DNA of 64,000 bases from Saussurea involucrata (taxonomy: Eukaryota; Streptophyta; Magnoliopsida; Asterales; Asteraceae): positions 40,241,870 through 40,305,869 of the forward strand of contig CM066317.1 of assembly GCA_033807775.1 (NCBI GenBank). Reading direction: 5' to 3'. Shown one piece after another: positions 11,407 to 23,735 of the stretch (positions are counted from its first letter, which is position 1; each line of letters opens with the position of its first letter). Under the pieces are notes generated by a model. The model did no database searches. It was not told the origin of the DNA and saw only the letters and a program-made list of their open reading frames with translations. The translations under genes were made by a program, and so were the position numbers.

Positions 11407-12375
11407 TGTTGGTCCCGAAGGGCTATACAAGTTTGTATAAGGGGGGGGGGGGGTTGAATACAAACACACATTTTTACTTTTCTAAATTGTTTATTGATAA
11501 ATCATTAACAATTTACAGCTTGTTGCGGAACAAGATTAAGGATAAACCTAAATCTAAACAAGTTGGAACACTAAGTTTCTTGCACTAAGAAAGAGAAGGA
11601 AATTTCTAATAATAACCTATCTCAAAGATATAAGAAGGATGACTCGACCAGAGTTTACGAGTACTTCAAAATGAAGTGAGGTCTTCTTCTTATATACTGC
11701 ATGCATTTAATGCATGGCAGTTTATACTTTACACGTGGCAGCAGCTGATTGGTTGTTGGGTCTGACTTTAGTAGGCAACCGTTGTAGCCGCATGGTTGAA
11801 CAGTGTATTATCAGAGTGGTTGTACGATTTCAGACAATAAGGAGGTTCTTTTCTGACATATCGTACGGAGTCGTGCAAGGGTGGTTAAGACAAAAGTACT
11901 TTGTACGGAGGACTTTATGATCATCTTTCGTTGAATCAGAGCTTTATCATTCTATATCAGTGAATGACAAAGTTCAGCGATAGCTGAAGTCTTGTACTTG
12001 ATACTTCACGTTGAGTGGACAAATCTGAGTCTTCGCTGATCCGCATCAGTTCATTAGGAGACTTGTCGCTGGTTCTTGAGCTTGATCTTCGACTTCAGCG
12101 TAGAACCTATGTTGACGTGGAACTTGTCTTCAGGGATCATAAGTAAACAACTAACTTATCAGCGATCACCATAAGGACTGAACAGGCTCAGAGCATTATG
12201 GTGAACAGTGTTCGCTGAATGTTTAATCTAAAGAACGAGAGTTCCTATCAGCGGTACTGAAAACAGTCTTAGTACTTATCAGCGATAGTGAAACTCTTAT
12301 ACATTGTTTACTTACAATTTTCACTAAGTAGAATGGAGAGGGTCATTATCAAATCACTGAGGGTTTGGATCAACA
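11407..12375 (-). repeat. Element B 3' LTR
   Basis: 969 bp, TGTTGGTCCCG at one end and GGATCAACA at the other. It has a minus-strand TATA box (11689-11696), a 13-G homopolymer (11441-11453) and many TCAGCG/CGCTGA hexamers. It matches the other LTR at 29759-30732. Confidence 0.93.
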
Positions 12376-12385
12376 ATCTCCCCCT
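12376..12385 (-). promoter_or_regulatory. Element B polypurine tract
   Basis: On the minus strand AGGGGGAGAT abuts the 3' LTR start TGTTGATCC. It is identical to the core of the A tract. Confidence 0.85.
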
Positions 12386-13892
12386 ATTTGATTATGGCAT
12401 AGCAACAGAGAAAATTTCTATTTAATGAAAACATAAGGATAAAAAGAACTCATAAAATATTTGTCCCTTTTACTGTTTTCTGGGATCTTTTCAGTACTTA
12501 TGGAGTAAAGTACATTCGCTGAAATTTTTCTTTAAACTTCGTAAAAATTACAGAGGGAAGTAGAAAAATTACAAGTACAGCAAATAAAATTACAAGTACA
12601 GAAGAATAACTGATAAAATAGAAGAATGGGGCGATCCTATCAGCTTATAGAGGTTCTTCCTTAATGAGAAGTTCATCAAGGGTCTGGGTTGTAGGAATCA
12701 TCCAGTCAGGGACTTGTTCTCCCTGATTTCTTCTTTCTTGGGCTTCCTTGAAGATCAGCGGCCTCATGTAGTGTCCGAGAAGGTCTTGTCTGAATTCACA
12801 CCAGTATATGAGATCTCTGAGCTGTTCGATTGGAGTGATGGGTAGCTCAGCGATACGTTGAAAACATTTTCGTCCCTCGCAGTCATGAAAGAATATACCC
12901 TAAGGATTACTTATGACTTTACCAGGGATGAAACGTTCACCGGGTGGCAGAGATATGTTAAGGGCAGATAGATCAGGGTCAGGACCAAGCACTTCAGTGC
13001 GAGAGAAACCGATACCAGTTTCATTTCGTATAGGAGGACCTGAATCTAATTCTTGTAGCTTCTTCTTTGCAGAGGCCCTTTTTCTTTTCAGCTTAAGAAC
13101 ATGAGGAGGAGGAATATCCACAGCAGATGAGACCAAGTCGATCTGTCGATTTATAAGTTTCTCGACATGATCCTTGTACTTTGAACGTGATTGCTGAATG
13201 GCTATCCTCATCTCCAACCATTCAGAGAGACCATACCTTGTGACGACTTCAACACCAAAGGTTTCAGTTTGGCCATTCTCTCTGAACAATTGGATATCAA
13301 CAATAGGTACTCCGATAGTTGTTCTTCCAGAGATGTGTACCTTGTTGATCCTTGCTGGATGATATCTGAAGTGTACCTTCTCTTTACACCAATTCAGGGT
13401 GGATTGAGATACTTCAGTTTTCTTCTCGACAATCTTTCGAGCATCTTCCCAAAGCTGACGTTGGACTTGAATGGGAATTCGTTTCACCTTGGGGTCTTCG
13501 ACTGATTCTTGGACAAGCTGGATGGCGAGTTCTCTGTCTTTTTCTTCAGCTTCCCTTCTTTCAGCGATTAACCTTTCAGCTCTGAGGTGATCCTGGTATT
13601 CCTTTTGTGAAAGTCTGAACTTTGGAGGAATAGAAGGATGTTGATCACGCTTCAGGATGATTCGCTGATCTTCTAATCTCTTGATCATTGCATCTCTCTT
13701 TTCTTGATCCTCTTCACTCAGCTTTTGAGGAGCCAAGGAAGGTCTGTTTTGGTGAGAGAGCTTTTGTTCTTCAGGTTCATCAGTCTCAGTGGTTAAATCC
13801 AAGACTGGGATTATTTCTTCAGCTCTTGTGGCTGGGATTATTCCTGGTGAAGTCGAAGGAGCTTCAGCAGGATCCTCAAACAGAGGAGAGGA

Positions 13893-14051
13893 CTAGCTGA
13901 AACACAACGATCGTTTAAGTAAGTAGAGTTAGGGAAGAAAGAGATAGAGAAAAGAATGTGGTTAAGTGTATAGAGGTTTTATGGATAGAAGGATTGAGAT
14001 TGAGAAGGGATAGAGGAGGGATGCAGTGTAAGGGAATAGGAGGCAGTGTAC
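13893..14051 (-). other. Predicted intron 2 of the B aORF (159 bp)
   Basis: Minus-strand donor CAG|GTACAC and acceptor CTAG|TCC. Joining them restores one frame (KPVCQ then SSPLFEDPAE). Without splicing the upstream frame runs about 30 codons into the intron and stops. The intron is T-rich before the acceptor. Confidence 0.7.
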
Positions 14052-15094
14052 CTGACAAACTGGCTTTTGAAGCAAGATCATCAGATTGTCTTCTTCAGCG
14101 AGGCCTTTGTTTTTGCCTTTGTCAGCTTCAGACGCTGTAGGCTTTGACTTGGTCCGCTCCCCTGAAGGTTCGTTTATCAAAATCCATTTGAGAGTTGTTC
14201 TCTTCTGAACAGGCTTGACGATAAAAGAGTCATCATCATCATCATCATCATCGTTCTTTGGAGAAGAAGATGGTTCATCATCAGAGATGTCGACAGATTC
14301 TTCATCTTCAGCTTCAGATTCAGATTCTTCAGCAGCTTCTTCGAGTTGCTCCCCCTCAGATACAAAGGTAAGCTTCTCGGTTCCCTCAGGGTTTTCATCT
14401 CCCTGAGGTCCAGCAGTTGTTTCTTCATTTGTCTTCTCACCCTCTTCAGTAAGGGGAAGGTCTTCAGTCTTCTCCCCCTCGATAAATTCATCATGGGGAA
14501 GGTCTTCAGAGTTCTTCTCCCCACATTCCTCATGATAAGTGGGGGAGGAATGCGATGACTTAGCAGATGGTGTTGGTTCCCTGTCTTCTTGTCCAGGGAG
14601 TCCGACATATTTTTCAATCTCCCCTAATCTGGCTTCCAGGCCAGTTATAGCAGGATTAATCTTGAGAAGTTCAGCTCGATCCGCCGTAGTAAAATGCGAA
14701 GGTGCAGGGGCAGGGGCGGTCATGTGATTCAGGATCTGCTGCACCATTGTCTTCACTGAACTTACGTCAGTGTTTACAACAGACATCTCTCCCTGAAGAT
14801 TTCCAACCGATGTCTTCAGCGTTATGACCTCGCTGGACATGGTTTGAACTGTTGTTTTGAGAGAGGTGTAGTCGGTGTAGATGTCAGCAAGAACTTTGGC
14901 AAAATCACTGAGAGTACTATCAACCTTCTCCAAATCAGCTTTGGAGGCATTCTGTTCAACCACTTTTGTTAGCTTGTTGAGATTCTCTCCAGCGTTTGTT
15001 ACAGCTGAAGAGTTGTCTGAGAGAGTAGTGGTGAGACCTGTCAGCTTTGTATCCAGGTTCTTCAAAGAGGCATTGATGTCTCCCAAATTAGGAC

Positions 15095-15175
15095 CTGTAA
15101 CAGATAAGTACTTATGAACAGAGGAAAGCTCAGAAGTTTAGGGTTTAGTTACAGTGTATATGGGTTGGTGTATAC
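15095..15175 (-). other. Predicted intron 1 of the B aORF (81 bp)
   Basis: Minus-strand donor GCAG|GTATAC and acceptor TTACAG|GTCC. Splicing keeps the glycine codon split G|GT and gives FTSPPAG-PNLGDINASL. Unspliced RNA would stop after about 12 codons. Size and signals fit a normal plant intron. Confidence 0.75.
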
Positions 15176-16675
15176 CTGCAGGAGGGCTGGTGAAGTCGTC
15201 AAAACTTTTGTGTCCTAAAAAATGTTCCATGTCGTCAGCTAGAGTGCGTGTACGCATGGACATTCCTGCAGGTCCTGCATCTATCATTCCTTGAAAAGTA
15301 TCAACTTTAGCTTCTGGAAGAATGACGGGTGCTCCAGTGATCGTGGTGAAAACTGGATTAGAGTCCAATGGAGTAGAGAGAGAAGCGAAGGTTGAGAAGG
15401 TTTGATGTGGAGCTGATTCAGTGTTGGATCCACTGAGAATAACTTCTTCAGTCCTATGAGAGACTGAAGGAGGTTGGGTCGATTCCAAGTTTATAACTTC
15501 AGCGTTTAGAGACGCTGAAGCTGGGATGGAAGGTGTGGCTTGTTCAGATGTGGCAGAGCGTACCACTAAACTTTCCATCAACCCTCAAGATGAGCTGAGG
15601 ATTCCTCAGCAAGAGATTGCTGGTGTTGCTCCTTGGTTTTCTTAGTCCTTTTGGAACCAAGTTGGGAAGATGAGTGTTTCCTTTTTCTAGGAGTGGAGGT
15701 TGCAGCTGGGGTATCAGCGGTGGGGTTTTCCACTGAATGCGCTGCAGAAGTAGAAGAAGGAGGATTGAGAAGAGTTAAGAGAGTAGAGAGACGTACCTCG
15801 TTTGCCATTGGCTTGAAGTAGAGTACCTTAGGGCCAACCTGAGAGAGTTTCAGGTCTCCTACTTTTAGGTAGTTGTCCCCAAGTCCTTTGAGGAAGACGA
15901 CACTGATGAATCTAGGATATGGAACCCATGATGGTCGGTCAGCAGCAGAGTCTACTCTGAGCACAAGATCATCGTAGATTATCGAGGCCCAGTCAACATG
16001 AAGACCTTTCAGCAATGCATAGCCCATTGCTTGCTGAGGTTGAGCGGCTTGATCAGAGGAGCCGGTCTTTGCAGTCATGCAGCTTATCAAGTGTGCGAAG
16101 ATGAAGTTCATCTCGCTGGGCATTTTGGACTTCTTTATGAGGGTCAGCTTCTTCTCAGGCTTCTTGTCCCTCCCTATTTCCCATACATAACCCATTGCAT
16201 CAAAGAATGCAGTGATGGCTTCCCTATCAGCATGTTTCTTGTGGTCAGGGAGAGAAACAAAGGGTTTTTCTTTTGTGGCGATGGGAAGGCTCAGTGCTTT
16301 TCGGATAATGGCAGGGGTGATTTTTATGGTGCCAAAATCAGTATCACAGAGGATGCAATCGATTTTCTTCGTGGGGTCTTTGGTCAATGTGAGCTGAGTG
16401 TGTCTGGCAGAATACCAGAACTGAGAAAGTAGTAGTTGATGAGCAGGGGGTGTTATGGTCAGGGCTGTAGAGAGGCAACATGTTTTGAGGAAATTCACAG
16501 CATCATTCAGATGTGTGACTTGCTTTCGAGGAGGAAACTCGATAAGCGTATAGAGATTGTTTGTTTTTGTCCAATCGAGTTCCTCAAGCGTGAACTTGAC
16601 TTGAGGAGCCTTGGTGATTTCCAGTTCCTCAGCAGCAACAGTGTTCTCAGCAGTAGGAATATCAGTAGATGCCAT

Positions 16676-17653
16676 TGCTGTATTATCAGTTCAACCAAAG
16701 ATATAACAAATAAGAATAATCTTAATGTGGAAAGATTTTCCAATAAGATGGTTTGAATTTTGTCCATTTCATTCAGACAAAAATGCCTTAATGAAGATTA
16801 GGGTTTTCTTGTTTTTGAAAACGAAATGCAAACCCAATAAAAAGTCTTGTTTTCCAGTTTCCTTTGAGGATTAGGATTCTGGAAAAACGTATGAAGAACA
16901 AGTTTAAGATATTTGCGATTAAACTTGAAGAACAACCATGAAAGGTTGTGTTCATAAAACCATGAAAGAAATGATTTTATTTTTGAAAAGGTTCTTTTGT
17001 TTGATCTTGTAAAAACAATGAGAAGATCATTAACAAGTTTTAAGAAACAGGTGAATAAAAGAAATATTAACCTGGTTCGTTGAAAAAGAAGAAGATGAAC
17101 AGTTCTTGAAAACTTGAGAGCAAAAATGCAACAGTAGTTTTCTTGAGAAAGAAGTTGTTCGCGTAAAAGAAAAAATATAAACCCAAAATGTGTTTATATA
17201 GTGAGATTAGAGAGAGAGAAAATCTTGAGCGGGAAAAGATTTTCATCATGACACGGACACGTGTTTGCATTTGATTGGAAGGTAAACGAAACGTGCAAAC
17301 GTGTGTCAGAAAGAAGACGTGCCAGGGCTTATCCGTTGCGATGACGTCACGTATGTCCTTTCATATTTTAGGATGTCTCTGAGGTTTTGAAAGCTCAGGG
17401 ACACTTTTGAAAACATGAAGCACTGAATAGAAATATCAGTGTTGGTTTAAGAAATTTCAAAGTATCACTGATTAAGGAAGAGATATTCAGCGATGCAATT
17501 TGTCTTGAAATCTTGCATTTACATGCGATTGTCAGCGAGAGAAAAACATACCTTGATATCAGCGAATCAAGTTTATTCAGAGAGAAAATGATAGAATGGG
17601 TTATACAAGTTGATTTTATCCTATCGCTGATCAAATGTGAACCGCTGAAGATT
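16676..17653 (-). other. Element B pol-to-aORF spacer
   Basis: About 980 bp of non-coding sequence separates the pol stop from the aORF start. It is the likely place for a separate promoter or 5' UTR of an aORF transcript, though I can point to no clear TATA signal. It contains several TCAGCG/CGCTGA hexamers (17489-17690) like the rest of B. Confidence 0.5.
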
Positions 17654-20212
17654 TTACTCTTCAAAGTTCCGCATTCCAAGCTCGCTGATGAGAAAGTTGA
17701 ATCTTGTCTCATCAAGAGGTTTGGTGAACAGATCAGCTAACTGATAGTCAGTTGGGATAAAATGAAGTTCTATATCACCATTCATCACATGATCTCTGAT
17801 AAAATGATACCTGATTTCGATGTGTTTTGTCTTTGAGTGTAGCACTGGATTGTTAGCTATAGCGATGGCACTTGTGCTGTCGCAATAGATTGGAATTTTT
17901 GAGAGCTGAAGGTTATAGTCTAGTAGTTGATTTCTCATCCACAAGACCTGAGAACAACAGCTTCCAGCGGCTACATACTCAGCTTCAGCAGTTGAGGTGG
18001 ACACTGAGTTTTGCTTTTTACTTGTCCAACTCACCAGCTTTCCACCCAGGAGCTGACAGCCTCCTGTGGTGCTTTTCCTATCCAATTTGCAACCTGTAAA
18101 ATCACTATCTGAATAGGCGATTAGATCAAACCCTGAGTCTTTGGGATACCAAAGACCTAGGTTCACAGTACCCTTAAGGTATCGAAAAATTCGCTTTACA
18201 GCGATAATATGAGATTCCTTAGGTTCAGCTTGATATCGTGCATACAAACAGGTTGCGTACATAATATCGGGTCGGCTAGCTGTAAGATACAAAAGAGAGC
18301 CGATCATCCCACGGTATGCAGTGACATTAACAGATTTCCCTGAAGGATCTTTGTTAAGTGTCAGCGGCGGTGCGATAGGGGTTTTCATAGCTGAACTCTG
18401 AGTTAAATCGAATTTCTTCAGCATATCTTTAACATACTTTCCCTGATTAATGAAAGTTCCTTTTTCAGTTTGTTTTATCTGTAGACCAAGGAAATATGTT
18501 AGTTCACCCATCATACTCATTTTATATTCAGCTTTCATCCTTTTAGAGAAACGAGTACAAAGTTCAGGGTTAGTGGAACCGAATATAATGTCATCGACGT
18601 ATATTTGAACAAGAATGATATGACCATTCACTTTCTTGAAAAATAGAGTTTTATCGATTTTTCCACGCTCAAAATGTTCAATCAGGAGATAAGAGGAAAG
18701 AGTGTCATACCATGCACGTGGAGCTTGCTTTAAGCCATAAAGTGCCCTATCCAGTTTATAAACATAACCTGGACGCTTAGGATCTGAGAATCCTGGAGGT
18801 TGTTCCACATAGACTTCTTCATTCAGCTTTCCATTTAGAAATGCTGACTTAACATCCATCTGATATATTTTGAAGTCTTTGTGTACAGCGTAAGCTAAGA
18901 ATGGACGAATAGATTCTAGTCTTGCTACTGGAGCAAATGTTTCGTCGTAATCTATGCCTTCCTCTTGTCTGTATCCCTGAGCAACAAGTCGAGCCTTATT
19001 GCGGATTACAGTTCCATGTTCGTCCAACTTGTTACGATAGACCCATTTAGTGCCTATCACTGTTTTGTCAGTTGGTCTTCGAACAAGTTTCCAAACTTTG
19101 TTTCTTTCAAATTCTGTCAGCTCTTCTTGCATAGCGCTGACCCAGTTTGGATCTTTGAGGGAATCATCTATTTTCTTTGGTTCAATCAGAGAAATAAAGT
19201 TAACAAATAAACAAATATTACCTGCACTTCGTCGAGTCTGAACACCAGCGTTTGGATCACCAAGAATTTGATCAATTGGGTGATTTACAGTCCATCGCTG
19301 AGCAGGAGCATAAGTCGCTGACTCAAATTAAACTGGAGGAGCTGAAGATGAAGCTTCAGCAACTTCTGGAATATCAGCCAAGAGAGGAGTAGGTGCAGAT
19401 GTCATCTCATTTCCTGATTGCTGAGAAGTAGATGGAATGTCTGAGACATTTGGTTCAGAAGCAGGTATAGTGTTTAAAGGAACTGCTGAGACCCATGATG
19501 TTTCAGCTTTACTATTCTGCATATTTGGGATGATAGTAGGACTATCATCTTCAACTGTATGAGTATGAGGAGTGGGAATATCTTCTGAATCACCAAGATG
19601 AGAAAACATCCATTGATTCAGTTCTTTAGTATCAGCAGACGGTTTAGAGTTCGCTGAACGGGATTCGTCAAACGTGACGTGAATAGTTTCTTCTACAGTT
19701 TATCTTCTACGATTGAAGACTCTAAAGGCTTTGGAAATTGAAGAGTATCCAAGAAAGATTCCATCATCAGCCTTAGGATCAAACTTTCCAAGGGCATCTC
19801 TGTTATTCAGTATGAAACACTGACATCCAAAGATGTGAAGAAAGCTAATTGAAGGCTTTCTCCCATGAAAAAGTTCATAGGTTGTCTTATTGAATCTTTT
19901 GACTATCAGCGACCTGTTTTGCGTAAAACAAGCAGTGTTGACAGCTTCTGCCCAAAACTGAGTAGGCAGGTGAGAATCGCTGAGCATTGAACATGCAGCT
20001 TCAATAATAGTTCTATTTCTTCTTTCAGCGACTCCATTTTGTTGTGGTGTTCTCACTGATGAAAAGTTGTGAGAAATACCCTTGCTCTCAAAGAAGAAAT
20101 CAAGAGACTTGTTTTTGAATTCAGTCCCATGATCACTCCTTATTGAGCGAACGGTCAAGTTGTTCAGGGTTTCCATCTTCTGAACAAAGGTGATGAGTTC
20201 TTCCCAAAAACT
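17654..20212 (-). pseudogene. Element B pol, 3' part: integrase core, RT and RNase H
   Basis: Resumes directly after F with the integrase core (IRSDHGTEFKNKSLDFF, then RTPQQNGVAERRNRTIIEAA and HIFGCQCFILNNRD). It runs through a linker to RT (MQEELTEFERNKVWKLVRR, TKWVYRNKLDEHG, ARLVAQGYRQEEGIDY, the catalytic YVDDIIFGSTN) and RNase H (YSDSDFTGCKLDRKSTTGG, then TAEAEYVAAGSC). The INT-before-RT order defines copia. In-frame TAA codons at 19700-19702 and 19328-19330 break it; the first replaces the usual glutamine after VFNRRR. The first three residues after the F junction (S-F-W) come from F's extra 9 bases, not from B. Confidence 0.9.
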
Positions 20213-21575
20213 TGATAGGCGGGTATCACCCCCCCTAAATCTTACCGCAAGTGTACGGGTCGAAGTCAAGTAATAGTACTAGAAAGTACGAGTATCGAAT
20301 CACGGGGAACTAGGAACTAAGTATCACAATTACTATAAAAACTATTAACTGAACGATCGCAAGTTGAGTTGGTTGGTTTATAATTACTAATTGCAAACAA
20401 AACTAAATCAAACACAGAAACAGTAAACAGCTTAAGAACTTCATATAGAGAAACAGTTGAGGGTTGGAAATCCTTAGGTTTCACATACGAATATCTGACT
20501 TAAAACAATTACCAGTTAATCCCCTTAATGAATACCCAATCTTTAAAATCACCATTGTTCTCTTTCGAGCAACATCTGGTTTTATTTTGAAAAGGACAAG
20601 TTTTATCTTTCGATCTCAACCTCTGGATTTCAAAACACATTAAGCGCAAGATTCATGTTGAACGGATAGATTTAATCTCTCGATCTCAACCTAAATGGTT
20701 CAAGTAGGACTAAGGCGTATTCGGTATATCTCTATCACCAAATTCTTGCCTTAGGCATGCAATTCATAGTTCTAGCTAACAGTTAATTCTCTCGAACTCA
20801 ACTGGTAACAACATAACAATTGAAAGATAGCTAAACTCTCAAAAGCATTAAGAATCAAATTACATGCATTCATTAAAATAGGAAAAACTGATAAAAGTCA
20901 CTCGTCATCCGTTCATGTGTTCAAACCTAATTCAATCCAACCCCCAACATCTCAAGATTAGTTCATGATGTTGGGGAATACAAACGCAGGAAAAGGGGAT
21001 GGAAAAGTGTGTGCAAACATGATAAACGAGAATGTAAAAGATGTAATGGTGAATGATGATGAACTCCCTTCTCCTAGCTCGAATCCGCTTCACGTCGTGA
21101 ATTACTCGTCGATTCCTCCTCTATCGTGGCTCCGAAAGCTCCGAAAAGTCTCCAGAAATCGCCCCTAGACTGCTGCCATTCGTCGTGTGTGAGTTGCGTT
21201 GAGCGTCACTGCCGAATGACCTAAAGTTGGAATAATAAAGCTGAAATTCGCGAACAGAGGGTTGTGCGGTTTGTGGCGCGGTTTGCAAACCGCGCACAAA
21301 ACCGCGCGGTTTTCTGAGGCTATTCCGGGTCAGGTTTGGTTCGGGTCTGGGTCTTGGTTCGGGCGCGGGTCTTGGTCTTGGATCTCGGGCTTCGTTTTGG
21401 CTTCGTTTTGGACCCGTTTTAGGCTCTTTTTAGCTTCTTTTCTCGATGAACGCTGTCTTTTGGATTACCTGTTCATTTCACTAGATAAACCATTAAAAAT
21501 CCACTTCTTTGCTTAAATACAAGCCAATCTCATTGGTTTGAGAACCGAAAATAACGCCAAAAAGTGGCGTTATCA
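20213..21575 (-). repeat. Element F 3' LTR
   Basis: 1,363 bp. The inner end is a palindrome, ATAACGCC..GGCGTTAT (21551-21573). A GC-rich inverted-repeat block (21261-21315) is built of GCGCGGTTTG/CAAACCGCGC. It pairs with 26136-27509, which has one 12-bp indel relative to it. Confidence 0.92.
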
Positions 21576-23735
21576 ACAACCCCAAACCGAGCGTTGTTTG
21601 TCCCCAAGCAAATTAGCGATAAAATAGAATAAAAGCAAATATCAGAGAAATGTAATAACTGCACAACTCCCAATCGGTATCATGTAATGCACTGGTGATT
21701 TCCCATACCCGTGAATGCCTATCTCACTCTCGCCTCATTCCTATTCCGTTTGATCTATAACCTTCCATTGTAAGTTGAACTCGTGACTGCTCCGTTTCCA
21801 TTAAGGTTGTTCTAGGTCCAGACATACTAGGGAAAACATTTCGCCTCGACCCTACCTCACGGGATTCCCTCATTTCGCTCGAACCTAGGTTGTCGCATAT
21901 GTTGTCATGTATAGGAAGTTATGTACAAGAATACTCGAAAATCACATGACAACTCTATTGAAAGACGCACAAATGTCCAAAAATTGATCTCATAAAGGAA
22001 TCAAGTAGCAAGACAGGGGATATTAGTAAGGGTGGTCGTATCCGCTAATCACATTTTCCAGAAGATCATCCAGGTCTTTACAAGGGTTGTAACGGGGCTA
22101 GGGTTATGGTTAAGAACGAAGGGTAAAAAGGGTCAAAAGTCCTCGGTGTGTCAAACGTTAGCAGTTATGAACTTTCTTCACATTCTATCTTTTTGCCCTC
22201 TTTATCACTATTGGTGTTGCATTGACTCACTTATTTTCAGTTGCTGTGAAGCTATCTAAAAACTGTAAATATTTTACTTAATTTTTTTTTGGGGACTTCA
22301 TTGGTCCTCTTTATTCAAATTGGGGCTGCATTGGCCCTCTTTTCTATTTATTTTCGTAACTGGCCTGTATTCCTTCTTTTCCGCTCTATCTTCTCGTTGT
22401 TCATTACCGCTCAGATTGACACACTTTCGGATAGGGTTGGCTAAGGCTATTGGCTCGGGTTTAAAGGTGGGTCTGAAATGAAAAGGTGAGTGTATGGCTT
22501 CAAAGGGGGCTATGGTTAAACACAAATGGGTGAAAAGGGTACGATAGCTAAAAACAGGGTTAAACAAACATACAATGTCCCGATGGTTGTCTTTGCTACT
22601 CAATGCAATAATATAGCGAGATCATTCTATATTCACGACAAGGAACTCGAGAAAGTGTATAAGAATTAAGTGTATGAATCCCTCGAAATGAAAAATGTCT
22701 TTTAGGCTCAAAACTCGCTATTGTGTGGTCTCCACTAATGTCCCTAGTCATGTCCTTTCCCGGTCCTTCCCTAGCGGTCACGTCAATATCACAAGATTCT
22801 TCCTACAATGGTTGGTCTCAATCATTCAAAACAAAAATTTTAGCTAAAGTGATCTAGGTACTCAGAAGTGCAGGAAATCTACGTGCATAACGTGGGCCCA
22901 ATTGGGCAACCCCAAACCTTACCCACACATTGTCCCCAATGTGCAAGTGTCGGCGTAGGCGATACTAAAACAAGTATCGTTGTGCGGTTATTTCAGGTAG
23001 TAGACAAGCAAGGCATAGTATAACATGAAGCAACAAAGAGTTATTCTAGCATTTTCAAAAACATGGCCACCCCAAACCTAGGCCGTGGCCTAGGTTTGTC
23101 AAACAAAGCCAACCCCAAACCTCGATGAAACCGAGGTTTGCATAGGGATAAAAGTGAGTGTGTAGATGTTGAAAAGATGAGGCACCCCAAACCTAAGTGG
23201 AACTTAGGTTTGTTGCATCTCGTTAACTAATAAGAAACCAAACATCTTACACCACTCGTTACACACAAAGTTGAGAACATACCTGTTTGCCTGGACGGAG
23301 GAGATTATCTTGAAAGATTTGAGCGCCAATCAGGGGAGATGGGGAGCGAGAAAGCAAACACACAATAAACAAAGCAAAAGACGAAAGAAAAACAGAAAAG
23401 CGAAACACACAAAGCAAGAAAACGAACACGGCACGAAAACAGGGGAACCCGCGCGGTTTGGCGCGCGGGTTGTAAGTCGCGCAAGAAGTCGCGTAACCCC
23501 CTGTTTCGAAAACCCACAGAGAGCCCCGCGACTTGGCACGCGGTTTGTAGGCCGCGACACAAGCCGCGTAAGTCCCTGTTCAGCTATTTTTTGATTTTTT
23601 TGTTTTTTTTTTCTTTTTATGGTTTTTCGTAAATAAGAACACACTCAAAAACTGGAAATTAAAAAGAAAACTAACCTCGGTGGGTTGCCTCCCACCCAGC
23701 GCCGTAGTTAAAGTCATGGCACGACTGTGTGGCTC
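21576..23735 (-). other. Element F long non-coding 3' region
   Basis: About 2.1 kb between the protease stop and the 3' LTR where other Athila elements place pol or env-like sequence. I find no conserved protein. On the PPT side the minus strand has GGTTTGGGGTTGT next to the LTR. The region contains at least five short perfect or near-perfect hairpins (listed separately) and a GC-rich block at 23448-23572 with GCGCGGTTTG-type inverted repeats like those in the LTR. Confidence 0.6.
22926..23212. repeat. Cluster of compensatory hairpins in element F
   Basis: Perfect stems occur at 22926-22943 (CACATTG..CAATGTG, loop TCCC), 23073-23098 (CAAACCTAGGCC..GGCCTAGGTTTG), 23116-23140 (CAAACCTCG..CGAGGTTTG) and 23188-23212 (CAAACCTAAGT..ACTTAGGTTTG). 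The last three share the outer CAAACCT and differ inside, yet each pairs perfectly. A further one, with a TCCC loop, is at 21594-21611. Confidence 0.8.

Larger units (their letters stand above)
12645..16675 (-). pseudogene. Element B aORF with two introns
   Basis: Minus-strand gene between pol and the 3' LTR. The first part (16675-15578, 365 codons from MASTDIPTAENT) has the globular region shared with element A (LLLSQFWYSA, then IIRKALSLPIA and the GYALLKGLHVDW area) and ends with RKRKHSSSQLGSKRTKK. Its TGA overlaps the ATG of the next part (TGATG at 15580-15576), so a frameshift or restart is needed. The next exon, to 15176, joins across an 81-bp intron to 15094-14052, which encodes a coiled coil and then an acidic region. 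A 159-bp intron leads to 13892. The last exon carries the C-terminal module shared with A, X and Y (VDIQLFRENGQTETFGVE). It continues in frame past a TAG at 12900-12902 through GIFFHDCEGRKCFQRIAE to a TAA at 12645-12647. No membrane segment is obvious. The function is unknown; the intron assignments are inferred from frame and splice-site consensus. Confidence 0.7.

Noticed and set aside
14177..14617. 146-codon minus-strand ORF as a separate gene
   Set aside because: It is an alternative frame over the acidic repeats of the B aORF; its Lys/Met/Leu-rich content is a by-product of GAA/GAT repeats.
12645..16675. Retroviral-type envelope protein in B (and A)
   Set aside because: Position fits the env-like ORF of SIRE elements, but I see no signal peptide, fusion peptide or clear membrane anchor.
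20965..21168. 67-codon ORF repeated at 26888-27091 as a duplicated small gene
   Set aside because: Both copies are inside the paired LTRs of F; the duplication is the LTR pair.
23271..23644. Overlapping ORFs on both strands in F as genes
   Set aside because: They come from GC-rich inverted repeats in the non-coding part of F and match no known protein.
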